In this document: piece after piece, positions 11,130 to 24,151 of the stretch
How positions within the stretch are numbered: position 1 is the stretch's first letter
Layout of the letters: each line of letters begins with the position of its first letter
Source of the DNA: Sipunculus nudus
Taxonomy: Eukaryota > Annelida > Sipuncula > Golfingiida > Sipunculidae
DNA length: 64,000 bases
Assembly (NCBI GenBank): GCA_026874595.1
Contig: CM049318.1
Span: 54,389,250-54,453,249, forward strand
Reading direction: 5' to 3'
Notes under the pieces: model-generated
Told to the model about the DNA's origin: nothing
The model's input: the letters and a program-made list of their open reading frames with translations, nothing else
The model's database searches: none
Made by a program: the position numbers and the translations under genes

Positions 11130-13215
11130 AAAATCGGGAATAGGCTAAGGAACAACCGATTAGATTTGGTGTGGATCCACCTCATGATCCGGCAACAGGA
11201 AATACTGCCGGGAATATTCACTAATGTAGAGTCACTTATACACGAATGAACCTGGGAATATGGGTCGAATAGGTGAATGAAAAGGCAACTTCTGCACGAA
11301 TTAACCTGTGAGGTTGGGCCGATTAAGAGTACACGTTTTGGGGTACATCGGAAAGACCGCCCACATGGCGGAGGCCTGCATTCCTGAGAATGCATATTTC
11401 TTGGTTGTGTTATGCCAAACCATGACATGGACTACTTAGTGACCACAAGTTATTACACAGGGCGTCTTTGCGAGGCCACTTCTGAGAAATCCACTTACGT
11501 CACCGATTTTTTATATCCACATTGAAAAAAAATGTTTTTCGTACTATAGTCCGTTTCATCCCCAGATGTCCACTTGGTTTTTGCTTTGGATTTTTTATTA
11601 GTTACATTTCATGGGAAACAATTATAGTGTAGAGGATTAAAGGACCTAATTTTCACCAAGGCAAATAAATACCTACCTTATAGTTTATTTAAGAAACAGA
11701 ATTAATTTTTAAAAATATGAGAAATCAGTCTTTATTTTACAACATATCAGACCCACTTATGGCGTTCAAGATCACTGGTCACATGCAAAAAAAACCCTCA
11801 GAACAACTGCTGATTGGATGATATCATATAAACACTCTAAAAAATATAACCAGCTAAAACAAAGATGGCCTTCTGCCAGGTCATTGTGGAGAGACCAGAA
11901 TGTTGTGAAACATAAACTTGGGATTCGGTATAAACTTCTTAATTGCCAAATTAGGTTGTGGCTTCCATGTGTGATTTTCTAGGAAATAACTAGAAAATAA
12001 AAACTTTAAGAAATTAACTTAAAAAAGAGGTGGACACAGGTTGGTGGAACGGAGTAAAGATGTGAACCAAGAAAATAATTAAAACTATGCCCATTTGAAC
12101 AAGATGCGCGATATCTCTGATGTATATATTATCATTATTTGAGCACAGGCTGAGTATCAGTAAATAGCTTTTGAACAAATCAGACAACCTCATTTTGATT
12201 AGAAAACAAATAAACAGAAAAAATGGATAGGTTTCAGTTTATGCAAAATCTAAATTAATATTTTTATCGGCAAATGTTTTGTTACATGATAATATAATGA
12301 GCTTTAGAATACGTTTGCTTGACCTTGAATGTTAGCGAGGGCGCCGAGCTGGCCGAGCCCATTTTCGGCCGTGTCAATTTATAAAGCTGTATTACCCTTA
12401 TTTAGCTAACCTTTACTATCCAAGATAATGTTTAAACAAACGGAGTTCGGTTTTCCTTTGAAGGGTACCACGGTCGCTTGAAAAATGAATAATGTATGCT
12501 ACCTACCTGCCCGTAATGTGACTGGAGAGTTGCTGGGCTTTCGAGAATTAGGGTTAACTCTAATCTGGGTCGCAGGGGACCCCCCCCCCCCCCCGCAAAC
12601 TAGTTTCTATGGCGTACTTACCATTCATCAACAGGCCGTGGGGCTAGTTCACAGTTAAAGGGACCTTGTAAGCAGACTTCTGAAGTGGGGGAATAGAGGC
12701 TAACGAATACAATATGTCGCTACTATACTGACAACACCGACCTATTCTAGGCCCCTAAAATGGAAACCATATTCAAAAGCATGCATACAAGCACGACAAT
12801 TATAAGTGACGATGATATTTGCACCCACGCTTGCCAATTGTCTAAAGTGTTTGAATTGATTTTGCCACAAGAAATTCGAATTATGAAAAGATAGTCCGCT
12901 CAGGCTTGCTAAATCATTATTCTGATTCAAAGTGTATCAACACTCAACAGACATTTTGTTCGTTAGCTGCTTTATACGACACCAACATGTAACACGTTCA
13001 TTATTTCGCATTCGAAGACATGTTTCATTCAAAAGTTTTAGATGGCGCTGCATATATTACGGTAGCAGAATCAATAGCTTGATACACTGGCGTAGTAATT
13101 TATATATAAACAATTTGCGAAACATTGCGAAATTCCTCTAGCTTTGTGGGGAAAATGTTGAAAATGAGCCTCTTAGGACATACCTGGCATCGTTCCCGAC
13201 TGTTCAGGACTAAAC
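11130..13215 (+). repeat. Segmental duplication, module B copy 1
   Basis: It matches 16,430-18,015 in order along its length: the CACGAATGAAC block, ACATGGCGGAGGCCTGCAT, GATATCTCT..TTATCATTATTTGAG, GAATACGTTTGCTTGACC, CCATATTCAAA.GCATGCA and CATCGTTCCCGAC. It carries about 500 bp (about 11,570-12,060) absent from copy 2. The ORFs at 10,914-11,428 fall in this repeat and are not genes. Confidence 0.8.
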
Positions 13216-14745
13216 ACTCATTTCCGATAATCGACTACAGAGGAATTGCCTGACAACGTTTTCGTGCCATCATCATCAATTATGATGTAGACGAGATTGG
13301 ATCTCATTTCCTTGTCTCAACATTTAAAAAAAAAATCCGAAAAAGAAAGAAATATATTTGGGGACACATTTTTTTTTATCTGACAAAAATGTCAATTTTC
13401 AACGAAATGAGCAAAAGGTAGGAGAAACCTTGAAGTCACTAGAGACTTATCGGATCCTTCATTAATTCTCAATCTGTCCCGTGGATTTAAGGCGTTAGCT
13501 AGGGATAACTGTGACATAAAAGCTTTAATGTGTAAGTATCAAACTATAATAAGTTTTTTGGAAAATTACAGGACATGTTTATGGTTATACCAGTCTGTAT
13601 ACGTGCCCCCTAAATGTTGCCAATGATCAAAGAGAACACCAAACTTCAAGACAATCCACACAGCCTTTGCAAAGAAATCAAGACAATCATGTATAAGTCT
13701 GTTTCTATTTGAAATTATTTTCCGTGAGCTGGATTAAAAGAAACGATATGCGCTGCATGTATGTCCGGCGAAGCTGTCGTGTATCTCACCGAAATGTTTG
13801 CATTGCTTATTTTGCTTGCGTTTAATGAGACCAACTCTTTCCAGTGCATTGTAGTATAAATGTTCGATAATTACTTTGCACTCGAATGTCGTAATTAAAG
13901 ACGACCATTCAGTGACAGACAGTTGCTCATAGGGCTAAATTTGTTAAACTTTCGCACCGTAATGGCACATATGTGTTTATTTTCTCTGCTGTTGTATATT
14001 TTCTGATTTTGAGAGCAATAAATACAGAAGCGTTGACACTTTACTTGAATATGGGGACAGACCGCCAACAACCGAATTGTTTCACGTGCAACAGGCCCTT
14101 GAAATCACTATTAAAACATGTCTAAGTGACCCCTTTATAGCCTTATGCTACGCATAGTAATATATAGACACAACGTATAAAACGACTGACGGAGGACCTC
14201 GAGTGACCTGCTGTATATATATCTATTTCTTTCCTACCGACGGCGTGGCACGAACTTATCTCTTGCATGCACATACAATTGGACCAAATGGTTCAGCCTT
14301 ACACGAAACTAACTCGCGTTACGTTTCCTGGACGCGTATAATTAGCTGTAAGTCTCGGTCACAAACGTACGGCAGATGTGTTTGGCTATTCCGATCGGTT
14401 GACGTGCGGCAACCGTGCGTTTTTCAAATGCCGCAGGGACCCTTAACGACCGTAACTGACATTAGCGCAAGCGCTTAAATCTATGCGGCGCTCGCGCATT
14501 AGGCAGCCACCTACGGGCACCGTACAGGCACCGTACAGTAGACGTACGGATGTCGTAGGATGCCCGTGCGATTATTGAACGCCTGCTCAGTTACCCGAGA
14601 GACGAACGGTGTAACTGCGGCTGTCGTTAGGGGTCTTTGTGGCTATGCAAGGTTAGTTTGCGGCGTCCGCAGGGTTAGCTTTCTGTACCGTGTGAAGGTC
14701 GTTAGAAAGAGGAAGACACCTTGCCGTTCCCGCACGTCGGCCAAA

Positions 14746-14898
14746 AAGTATTCCTGCGGTTTCAAAAACCGAACGGTGATCTACGGTGTGCGGTGACTGC
14801 AGCGGGTTGTGACCGAGGCTTAAGTATTCCTGCTGTCCCAAAAACCGTACGGTACTCTACGGTGTGCGGTGACCGCAGTGGGTTGTGTCAGAGGCTTA
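14746..14898 (+). repeat. 76-bp unit repeated twice
   Basis: AAGTATTCCTGC starts both units, which share CTACGGTGTGCGGTGAC and GGGTTGTG blocks; period 76 bp. Confidence 0.75.
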
Positions 14899-15207
14899 AT
14901 TAGGCAGCGCGGACAGTGTTTGGTGGTCTTCCTCTTCATGCAAGTCCTAGAGGCCCGAGCGGCTTCTGGGCACTATCGTGGGATAGTCGACATATCGGCA
15001 GCGTTCTCATTGGTCGGATATGATAAACATGATAAACAAGTGTTCGGAAATTGTTTCCACCTGCCGACACGGTCCATGGGCACCAATCCGTGCAAAAAAA
15101 AAGAAATAATAAAAACAAATATCGCAATTAGAATAAAAAACATCAGTCACCTGATGACCCAATGAGGCGAAACTGACGGTAGTGATTCAGATTCATCACA
15201 TACCTTA

Positions 15208-15210
<3 letters not shown>

Positions 15211-15259
<49 letters not shown>
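15211..15259. repeat. (TA)n microsatellite
   Basis: Uninterrupted TA run. Confidence 0.95.
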
Positions 15260-15263
<4 letters not shown>

Positions 15264-15277
15264 TATAAACACGAGGT

Positions 15278-15740
15278 AAATCCACACGAGGTAAATCCGC
15301 CTGCGAATTTGAACTTTTGACCACAAAAAAACCATGATCTAGACACAGTGTTTGTCTAAATATCATGGGTTTACTTCGTCATATATTGCAGAAAGCAGAT
15401 TTGACAATAGTTGGCGCTCAAATTTCCATGTTAAAATTCAAAATGCGAACAGGAACGTTGTTAGTATATTTTTATTTGAATCTTTGACCATAAAACCTAA
15501 CTCATACCAGAAAGTTTGATCATTTATCATGGACATATTAAATAAAGTGGAATTTTAATCAAATGATGTTCCTAATTTGCATATCAGAATTTAAAATACG
15601 AACTGAACCGAAGGGTAATTTCGTTTCATTTGAAACTTTTAAGATGAAAACGTAGATGTTGACTCAATGTTCAATGCATTATCATGAAAAGTTCTTAAAA
15701 TATTGCATAAATTAGTAATTTTGTCAATGACCGCACAAAA
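15278..15740 (+). repeat. Segmental duplication, module C copy 1
   Basis: Direct match to 18,445-18,930, sharing CCACACGA.GTAAATCCGC, GTCTAGACACAG.GTTT, AATTTGCATAT and TTTCATTTGAAACTTTTAAG in the same order. Confidence 0.75.
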
Positions 15741-16319
15741 GAATACATGTGAACTCACTACCCAAACTTAAACGCCATCTCTATTGTAAACAGTCATTTC
15801 TTGTATCGCGTACAAGTTTGCTGCATCCAGTAACCGGTCAGAGCCATGCTTGTATATATGCGGTCAGATATTCAATAAACATGCGGAGGTATTTACCGAT
15901 ATGTCGAGTTAAAACGGATTTTTTCTCGCTCATGTTAGGTGTTGTTAGAATGTATAACAAAATGTAAATCAATGGTCTGGTTTATGTCAAGTTACAGCTT
16001 ACTTGAAGCTCATGAGGCATCATGAATGACGAAAATATTTGCATCTTCATAGAGCCCTTAAGTGAACGTCACTCTAACAGCTAGTATAAATAAATACGCC
16101 TGTCGTAGACTCTCTAACTTAATGCGGGCCAAAATGGCACTAATCGGAGTACGCACAGTGTTCGCATAACGTTTCAGAAACTTTTATTCCCATGGCGAGG
16201 CAAATGTATCCGTTTGATAAACATTTCTAATTTTATTGTATTTTTACCTACTCTCATCTGCTCTGTTCACATGAGAATAAATGATATGCATGGTGAAAAT
16301 CCAAAAGCCTTTTGTATAG

Positions 16320-16430
16320 TGTATATTTTTGCCTTAGCCAGAAGTGTATGCATGTTTGTGTTTATGCGTATGTTTGTTTACTCATAACTCACGCAGTCAT
16401 CGACGGAATATCTTAAAATATTTAGGTCAT
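16320..16430 (+). repeat. R1 dispersed-repeat head
   Basis: The segment GTATGTTTGTTTACTCATAACTCACGcAGTC..GACGGAAT matches 20,645-20,760 and, more loosely, 30,786-30,905: the opening of a dispersed element family. (Lower case marks a variable base.). Confidence 0.6.
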
Positions 16431-18015
16431 TTCGGGAATAGGCCAAAGATTCGATTAGATTTTGGTGTGAATCAGCCTCATGAAGCGGCTCCAGGAAGGC
16501 CTGCCAGGAAAATTCACAAATGTAGAGTCACTTATGCACGAATGAACTAGAAAATATGGGTCGTATAGTTGAAAGAAAACATGGCTTGGGGAGGAAACTT
16601 CTACACGAATGAACCTGGGAGTATGGGCCGAATAAAAAAATCCAACACGTTTTGGGGAGCATGTTAAGGACCGTCCACATGGCGGAGGCCTGCATTCCTG
16701 AGAATCCATATTTCTTGTTTGTAGTGTTATCCCAAACCATGACATGGACTACTTGTGTATGGAATGTCAACTCGTGACAACTCTAATTTTTACACAGAGC
16801 GTCTTTCCGAGGCCCCTTCTGAGAAAGCCCCTTCCGTCTCCGATTGTTTATATCCACATGAAAAAAAGTTCTCCGTATTCTAGATTTGAACCAGGCAGAT
16901 CATGGTGAAAACCATGACCTTTTAAACAAGTTACGCGATATCTCTAATGTTATTATCATTATTTGAGCACAGGCTGAGTGTCATTTTATTGCTTTTCAAC
17001 CAATCACGCAACCTCAATTTTGTAAGAAAAATAAACAGAAAAAAAAATATTTTTCGTCCAAGGATTGGTTTCATTTAATGCAAAATCTACATTCATATTT
17101 TAATCGGTAAGTGTCTTATATGATAATATAATGAGCTTTGGAATACGTTTGCTTGACCTTTGATGATGCCGAGGGCTATGGCTTGACCTTGTTTCGGCCG
17201 TGTCAACAGTACAGCTCGGGAACTGTGTTTCCTTTATTCAGTTAACCACTGCAGTCCGGTTACGGATGAACCTCCAAGATAGTTTCTTAAAACAAAAGGA
17301 GTCCAGTTTTCCTGTGAAGGCTAACACGGTCGGTTGACCAATGAATTATGTGTTCCACTTACAAGCCCATTGTGACTGGCGAGTTGCTTGGCTTTATGTA
17401 ATTAGGTTTAGCTCTGATTGGGGTTACAGGACACCTCCGCAAACTAGTTATTTACCAAATGTCTAAATCATACACGAGCCGTGGGGCTATCTAACAGTTA
17501 ACGGGCCAGTGTAAGCAGGCTTACCGATACCATATTTCGCTATTATATTGACAACACACTGACCTTTACTCGACCCCGAAAACGGATACCCTATTCAAAG
17601 GCATGCAAATAAGCACGAAAATTAGTCACGGTGATAGTTGCACCCACACTGGCCAATGATCTAAAGTTTTCAAATTATTTGCCACAAGAAATTCAGCTTA
17701 TGAAAATATAGTCCCCTCAGGTTCGCCTGATCTCGATTCTGATTCAAACTGCATCGGCAGAACTTTGTTTATAAGCTGGTATATGTTATACCTGCTTGCT
17801 ACACGTATATCATTTCTTACTCAAAGATTTGATTCGTTCAAACTTTTTAGATGGCGCTGCATATCTTACCTCAGCAGAAACAACAGCTTAATTTAATTGA
17901 CGCAGTAATGTATAGATGGCGCTGCGATAGACCATTCGCGAAACAACGCAAAACTCCGCTAGGTTTATCGGAGAATGACCCTCTTAGGACATACATGGCA
18001 TCGTTCCCGACAGGA
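16430..18015 (+). repeat. Segmental duplication, module B copy 2
   Basis: Second copy of the 11,130-13,215 module, shorter by several deletions. It has no coding potential beyond repeat-derived ORFs. Confidence 0.8.
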
Positions 18016-18444
18016 CTAAACATGGTCCTTTAGAATCTGGAACCGACTCAAACCGGTGGTCAAAATGTAGCGCGCTCCAGACCAAAAATCCTCGAAATCT
18101 GTCGCGTCTGGGGGCTTTGGCGCGCGCAAACGATGTGTAGCGCTCCAGAAAAACGTGTGTAAATGGGGCTATTGTATATCAACAAGCGAAGAGGTATGCT
18201 TGGGTTTTGTTGAATCCCTCTGTCTGTGTCCCTCTGGTTGGCCTGTTTGTCTGTTTATTTCTTTCACCCATTATTCTCTCTCTGTCTCCTTATATCTTTG
18301 ACACACCAAGAATGCATCTCTTGTACAGGTATTAGCTAAACGACAAATTGCGCCGGCGGCAAGCGGTAGTTTTTGTAAAGTGTTATATATATAAATGTAA
18401 TGCATTCTAGTGTATTTTCATCAGACACAACAACTTGTAAGCAG

Positions 18445-18930
18445 AAATCCACACGAAGTAAATCCGCTTGCGCCTATAAATTTTTGACAATGAAAACCGT
18501 GGTCTAGACACAGCGTTTATCAATATCACAAATTATTATCATGTTATTATCTAAATATTATGAATTTTCTTTATACATTACAGAAAATATAATTTTCATC
18601 AGGGGGCTCTAATTTGCATATTATATTTTAAATTACGAACTAGAACTTTGTTAATAGTTTTCTTTAATCATTTAACATAAATCCCAGGTCCAGATAGAAT
18701 GTTCGATCAGTTATCATTGACAGTTTGTGATATATTAAAAAAAGTTGAACTTTAATAAAATGGTGGTCCTTATTTGCATATTAAACTTATAATACGAACT
18801 TAACCAGAGGTTAATGTTGTTTCATTTGAAACTTTTAAGGCAAAAAACTAGATGTAATCACAATGTTCAATACATTATCATGATAAGGAATTGAGATATT
18901 GAATAAATTAAAATTTTCGTGAATGGCCGT
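18445..18930 (+). repeat. Segmental duplication, module C copy 2
   Basis: Second copy of 15,278-15,740. With module B it completes a B-C / B-C tandem arrangement. Confidence 0.75.
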
Positions 18931-18999
18931 CTCAATTATTTTACATAAAGATGTGTTGGTGAAGGTTACCGCCTCCATTTTTTATGCCCTCTTATCTAT

Positions 19000-19356
19000 T
19001 TTTTTTATCTAAGAAAAAACATCTGCAGAGTTCCATTTCGGTTTAAGACTGCGTGACAGGGCCGCAGCACTCGCTTCCTATCATATTACTTTTGTATCCC
19101 GGTGTCACCAAGGTCCGGTGTTTACCGCACCTGCGGGTCTTATGTGTGAAATCATCCCCATTGCTGGGTTATAACACCGAGGAACCCCCCCCCCCCAAGA
19201 CGCACTCTTTAATGAGTGGCACAGACTTCCCATTAAGCCTGCAGAGCGCTCACCCTGGGTGGGGGCCGACCGTGAAAATCTCACCGCCTCCGCTGAGATT
19301 TGAACTCACGAGCTCTCGGCTATGAGTCCTGTGCTCTACCCCTGAGCCACAGAAGC
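19000..19356 (-). mobile_element. SINE with tRNA-Met-like head
   Basis: The minus strand 19356-19286 folds as a tRNA-like cloverleaf: a 7-bp acceptor stem GCTTCTG/CGGAGGC (with two G-T pairs), D-arm GCTC/GAGC, A box TGGCTCAGGGG, B box GTTCAAATC and a CAT anticodon position. The anticodon stem is badly mispaired, so this is a SINE head or tRNA pseudogene, not a working tRNA. The adjoining body (19,000-19,160) recurs at 58,490-58,605. Confidence 0.6.
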
Positions 19357-19550
19357 CGCCCCAATTTGCATATTATAAAACCGCCCATGATCGTCGTCAG
19401 GATAACCAAGCTTAAAAGTAACAGTGAGGCCCTACCATTACAAATCAATTAAAATACGTTTTACTTTTAAAGTCTTGCCTGCATAAGATACCCCTACGGA
19501 AGACTATTAGCAAACCATCTTATAAGGCCTATATAGCGACTTCGAACAAT

Positions 19551-19910
19551 ATGTTTTGTCATCGTTGGGATACAACACCGTTTGAGGCATTCATATGTTG
19601 CAGCCATTATTCCAGCGGCGAGGTGGGCGCGTCACGGTGAAGTAAAGTAGAGATCAACAGAGCCTGCCTTGACTCTGTGACGGAAACAAAACAGTGACTC
19701 GGATCTCCCGCGCGGTAATATACACTTGGCCACTGTAAACGCATGGCCGCCTGCAGCGACGAAATGTCTTGCACTGTGAACTGGAGGACTGTTTCATCGC
19801 GTCTCGTATATAGAGATAAGTGGTATTGAACACGATACGATCGTATTTTCCTAGGAAAAAAGTTAGTGTTATTATCATTTTCCTTGGATGGAGTGACATT
19901 AAAACTTCTT
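19551..19910 (-). repeat. Dispersed repeat R2, copy 1 (inverted relative to copy 2)
   Basis: The minus strand matches the plus strand at 32,930-33,290, including GTGTATATTACCGCGCGGGA, CACTGTTTTGT..CCGTCACAGAGTC and GGCTGCAACATATGAATGCC. The ORFs at 19,607-19,953 are this repeat. Confidence 0.8.
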
Positions 19911-20644
19911 CGCCCTGGCAAAAGCATTTTATTTTGTAATACAACTGCAACATGTTGGCAACTGAAAGTGGATTTTACTTTAGTTAATCTGTGTTTTGGT
20001 CAAAGAAGAAAACGGGTCGTACTGCTCATAGCCGCCATGACAGAGAAACAGTAAGAATGTATAGGTATAGGCGACAATGTTTGATATACTGTTCCCGTTT
20101 TTTAAGGGTTATAGACATGTCTTAACTGGGAATTTATGCGATTTACTTATCATAACAGAATTTTGCCTTTAAAAAGTGAGATACCCGAGATACGGATTGG
20201 TTTTCTCCCTTTCATAGACACAGATCATACTGAGCTTAGAATCCCAGCCGAGCGCATATATGTGGTGGTGACTAATATATACTCTCAGATATATTTATCA
20301 TTTTAGTCATACTTGGTGGCTAGTAAACGCAAAGAGCGTCCAGCATAAGCTCTGCTACAGAAACGGCGAGAGTGTTTACATGTATATACACATGCAGTGC
20401 TTACCGCGATCAACCGCCAAGAGTAACTTTAAGGATTCCGGCGAGAAAAAGATACTGATAACACATATCAAAATTTATCAATATTTGCGTAATTTAATCA
20501 AGTGGTATTTGTTACCAAAATCAGGCAAGCTTAAATGTCAAAGTGGCTACTCGGGCACCGTAAACGTCAGCCAAATGGTGCTTTCAAGAGTCTTTATATA
20601 AATGGCTCCAACTATGTATACTGTATATATTGTCATATATAACC

Positions 20645-20830
20645 TCTGCCAGGATGGTATGTGCTCATGCCCGTTAGCGTGTTTGTGTGTATGTTTGTTC
20701 ACAAATAACTCACGTAATCCTGAACGGAATCTCATGAAATTTTCAAAGCATTTTGGGAATGCACCATGTGCAGAATCTATCACATTTTGGTGTTGATCCA
20801 ACAAATGATCTGGCTTCACTGTAGAATGGA
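20645..20830 (+). repeat. R1-family dispersed repeat copy
   Basis: It shares TGTTTGTTCACAAATAACTC, CATGAAATTTTC.. and TTTTGGTGTTGATCCAAC with the copies at 16,330, 11,130 and 30,786. Confidence 0.6.
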
Positions 20831-21189
20831 AAATAAGCACTAAACTATACGTTGCTTATTTATTCATTGTTTATTTATTTATTACATTATCTTTCAGGGT
20901 AGCCTTGGTCATTAAAATATCTGTATAAGTCACGACCTTGTAATACATGGAGAACTTTAAATAAAAAACACAAAATCCTTTGTAACCGAGCTGGGAGTCG
21001 CCTGCAAATTTCATATTGCAAGATATTACGTTATGTCTTAGTGTATTGCGAAAATGCTTAATCACAATCGTGTACCAGCACATCGCGATACTGTCGATCG
21101 TAAACATTAATATTAATATTGTCAAAACTTGACACTCGACCTTCCTGCAGCTTCCAAAACGTTAAGATGCATGTGGGGAGAGTATATTA
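20831..21189. other. Intergenic stretch
   Basis: AT-rich; nothing recognised. Confidence 0.4.
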
Positions 21190-22205
21190 ACAAACTAGAA
21201 TACGGAATGTCGACAAGCGACTACGTGTATCCGCCGAGACCAGAGTGGGACGAGTGAAGTGAGGCATGGGTTGATGGGCAAGGGAAAATAGGAAGAGGTG
21301 TGTTGCATTTTAGCATGGACGTCTGCAGCCGTAATGTGTATGTATGTGGCGCCACCTGCCACAAAATCGAAAAAGCTATCCAGGTTGTATATACATGGAA
21401 AATTTCGGCAGCTAAGTCAAAACCACTGCCGAGATAAGAGTAATTTTATCCCGCGGCAAACAAACAGACTGAAGCTGTGCAAAAAATGGTTGTAAGTGGC
21501 GCCACCAGTTCTGCGTATGATAAAGAGCTATGTGAGATCTATACACATGCAAAATATCAGGATAATATGTCAAACCAGTCCTGAGATAAAAACCTGGATA
21601 TCTACAGCCTGAACATGAAAGAAGGTGGCGCCATCTGTCAAAAAATTGAGAAAGCTATCCAAGATGTATATACATGCAAAATTTTAGGCAGCTAAAGCTG
21701 CGTTTCCATGTATCCGCAAATGACGTACGTACGGTTCATAGTGCACAGTCCGCAAAACCTGTTTTCATGAGTACGTACGTTTTTCTTGCGGGTACCCTTT
21801 CGCGTGCCTCTTTTGAAACTGTAAGGACGACAGGCAGAAAGAAGGTCAATATGTCTCCTCACACCTGGCGCTGTTGGGAAATGTAGGCATTTCTGCCATC
21901 CGCAAAACGGATGAATCGATCCGATTTTTTGCGTACGAGACGTACGAGATTTAAGCATGAATGGAAACACAGCTTAAGTCAAACCACTGCCGAAATATAA
22001 GTGATTTTGCAGGTGGCGCCACCATTTTTATTTATGTTATAAAGCTATCCATGCAAGGGCTAAATTTGTGCAAAAAATAAATGTGACCCGATAATCGTGT
22101 AAAGCTTCGGAAAAATCTATCCAGTGGTCTCAGAGTTCTATTCCGGAAGCGAACGCGGCGGCGGCGGCGGAACGCGGTCAAAAACAAAGTATCCGCAAAA
22201 CCTTG
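21190..22205 (+). mobile_element. Element T, copy 1, with GGTGGCGCCACC tandem units
   Basis: Shared with 36,655-37,822. It opens CTAGAATACGG..GTCGACAAG and ends AGTATCCGCAAAACC. Inside are units bearing the palindrome GGTGGCGCCACC at about 21,349, 21,497, 21,625 and 22,014. The first and third are 276 bp apart, the same period as in copy 2. The last is displaced by the 279-bp MITE at 21,696. No ORF for mobility was seen, so it is non-autonomous; the class is uncertain. Confidence 0.75.
21696..21974. mobile_element. 279-bp MITE with TAA target duplication (Harbinger-like)
   Basis: Terminal inverted repeats AGCTGCGTTTCCAT and AGCTGTGTTTCCAT (as read inward from the right end), flanked by TAA at 21693-21695 and 21975-21977. 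The neighbouring tandem unit at about 21,409 has GGCAGCTAAGTCAAA uninterrupted, an empty-site version. A 3-bp TAA/TTA duplication is the hallmark of PIF/Harbinger elements. Confidence 0.85.
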
Positions 22206-23017
22206 TTTTGGCGGTACAAAGATTAATTATTATGAGCTGATCTACACTACATTCATTTTGCTTTACGGACTTATTTCCCGTATATCAATAAGCCATCGAG
22301 CAGATATCAGATTTCCAGCGACGGACCTTTGGTATACCCCACGCCAATTTGAACATTTTCTTCTGTTAAACGTCTGAAGACACGGTAGCGGCCCGCCCCC
22401 CTATTTATGACCCTAATACTGGACATGACAGTATACACAGTCCAAGAATAGTAAACAAAATGGCAATATATTTGAAAATAAATACCGATTTAAAACAGAG
22501 GTTCAAGGGCGGATAGTAGACTTATCATATGTATTATGCAGCAGAGATTTTAATTATATAGGCTAAACCATGTCTGATTATAACAAACATATATCATATA
22601 GAGAAATACATGTGATAATATAGATAATACATGTGCATAAATTTATACGTTAACATTTTTATAAGATAACGTAGATCCATATAGGGATCTCGTATATTAT
22701 CTGCCAATAGGGGAAAAGCATTTTGACTTGTAAAATTGTAAAGATTTAGTCATCAGTGTGATAATGGATACAATTGCATGGTAAGATCGAGAAATTGCTT
22801 CACAATACAATGAAAATTAAAAGTAAAAAAATCGCGGACAATTAGCCCGCGAATATAAAGTTAACCACGGTATATATATTCTAACAACATTCACCTGATG
22901 ATCGGTCGCATCCCGTGAAACAGATTGTAGTGAATTTACAGTGTTGTTTTTCTCCAGAGTTTTACCGCTCTGGCCTAGTCTGTAGGCCATAGAGCACTTT
23001 ACATCGGAGGGTAACAC

Positions 23018-23021
<4 letters not shown>

Positions 23022-23072
<51 letters not shown>
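23022..23072. repeat. (TA)n microsatellite
   Basis: Uninterrupted TA run. Confidence 0.95.
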
Positions 23073-23078
<6 letters not shown>

Positions 23079-23454
23079 GTACATTTTAGCTATTGGTTGG
23101 TAAAGAGACTCATGTGATTTGGTATACCCTCACAGTTGCCCCAGTGGTTTGGCAGGTGCTATTGTAGGATAGATTTAACTGTGGACACCTGTAAAGTTAT
23201 TATGTGGGACCCGCGGGGCCATATGACGGCCCACTCGCCCAATTAACTAGTGGTAGGGGTAAACATATGCACATTTATGTGTATGTGTTGGTGTGCTGAA
23301 GAGAATATAGAGAGACCGCATGTGTATGCACGTGTGTGCGTATTCACCTCGTAACATGCATACATTCTTGTTGATAAATAATTATATGAATTTATCATCA
23401 TATTTGATCTTATTTCAAACACGCTCAGACATGCCACATGTCAATATATGACCA

Positions 23455-23800
23455 TATTATTATTATTATTATAATTATTTTAATCAATATTATTGTTATT
23501 ATTTCTTATTCTATTATTATCATTTTATTATTATCATTATTTTTATTACTATAAGTATTATTATTACTACTATTATTATTAGCATTACTATTATTATTAT
23601 TATTATTATTAGTAGTAGTAGTAGTATAGTATCGTTTTGATTTATTTATTTATTTATGATAATCGATTTTTTTATTATTATTATAATTATCATTATTATT
23701 AATATAATCGTTTTCATTATTTATAATTATTATTGTCGTTTTTATCTATTATTATTATTACCATTATTGTAATTATTATTATCATCATTATTATTATTAT
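23455..23800. repeat. Degenerate (ATT)n tract
   Basis: About 350 bp of ATT/TTA triplets with frequent substitutions. Confidence 0.85.
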
Positions 23801-23999
23801 AACTTGAAAGTGAAACATAAGCAAAGGTAGACTGAGTGCATCACTCAGTTATATATAAGCTGTCATTCCTAAGTACTATCAAACACTTCAAGGCTGGGAA
23901 AATATGCCTCCTGCACGTGGTTCGTTTGCATTCTTATGTTCCAAGGGCGTCACCTGGTCGGGAAATGAAAAGGCAATAACCGAGGCATGCTGGTGGATT

Positions 24000-24151
24000 T
24001 ACGCATGCGCATTGTATATCATATTCAGCACCATCCGTTTTGTCTTTCACAAGTAATGTTGGTGAAAGGGCCGTACGAGTGGCGAATTTAAGGACTAAGG
24101 AGCTATTTTCAAGCCATCGACGGGAATCAGAAATAACTGCTTTTAAAAAAG
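24000..24151 (+). promoter_or_regulatory. Probable promoter and 5' non-coding exon of SLC24 copy 2
   Basis: 24,000-24,015 contains ACGCATGCGCATTG, close to the NRF-1 site. A strong GGTAAGT donor at 24,152 and a pyrimidine-rich TAG acceptor at 24,721-24,723 predict a 5' UTR exon ending at 24,151 spliced to 24,724. The transcription start is not defined. Confidence 0.4.

Larger units (their letters stand above)
13216..15277. other. Unit-specific insert between modules B and C of copy 1
   Basis: Absent from the second duplication unit, where B and C are only about 430 bp apart. It includes a GC-rich, ACGG-word-rich patch (about 14,230-15,070) with a 76-bp unit repeated twice (starting at 14,746 and 14,822), probably an inserted DNA element. 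A (TA)n run ends at 15,259. Confidence 0.5.
22206..24000. other. Intergenic region, part 2
   Basis: It holds a (TA)n run (23,022-23,072) and a long degenerate ATT-rich triplet tract (about 23,455-23,800). No gene was recognised. Confidence 0.5.

Noticed and set aside
10914-11428. 111-aa and 105-aa overlapping ORFs, and similar ones at 16,455-16,770
   Set aside because: They fall in the duplicated repeat module; the frame is not conserved between its copies.
19286-19356. Functional tRNA-Met
   Set aside because: Acceptor and D arms pair, but the anticodon stem has three of five mismatches and the sequence is joined to a SINE body seen again at 58.5 kb.
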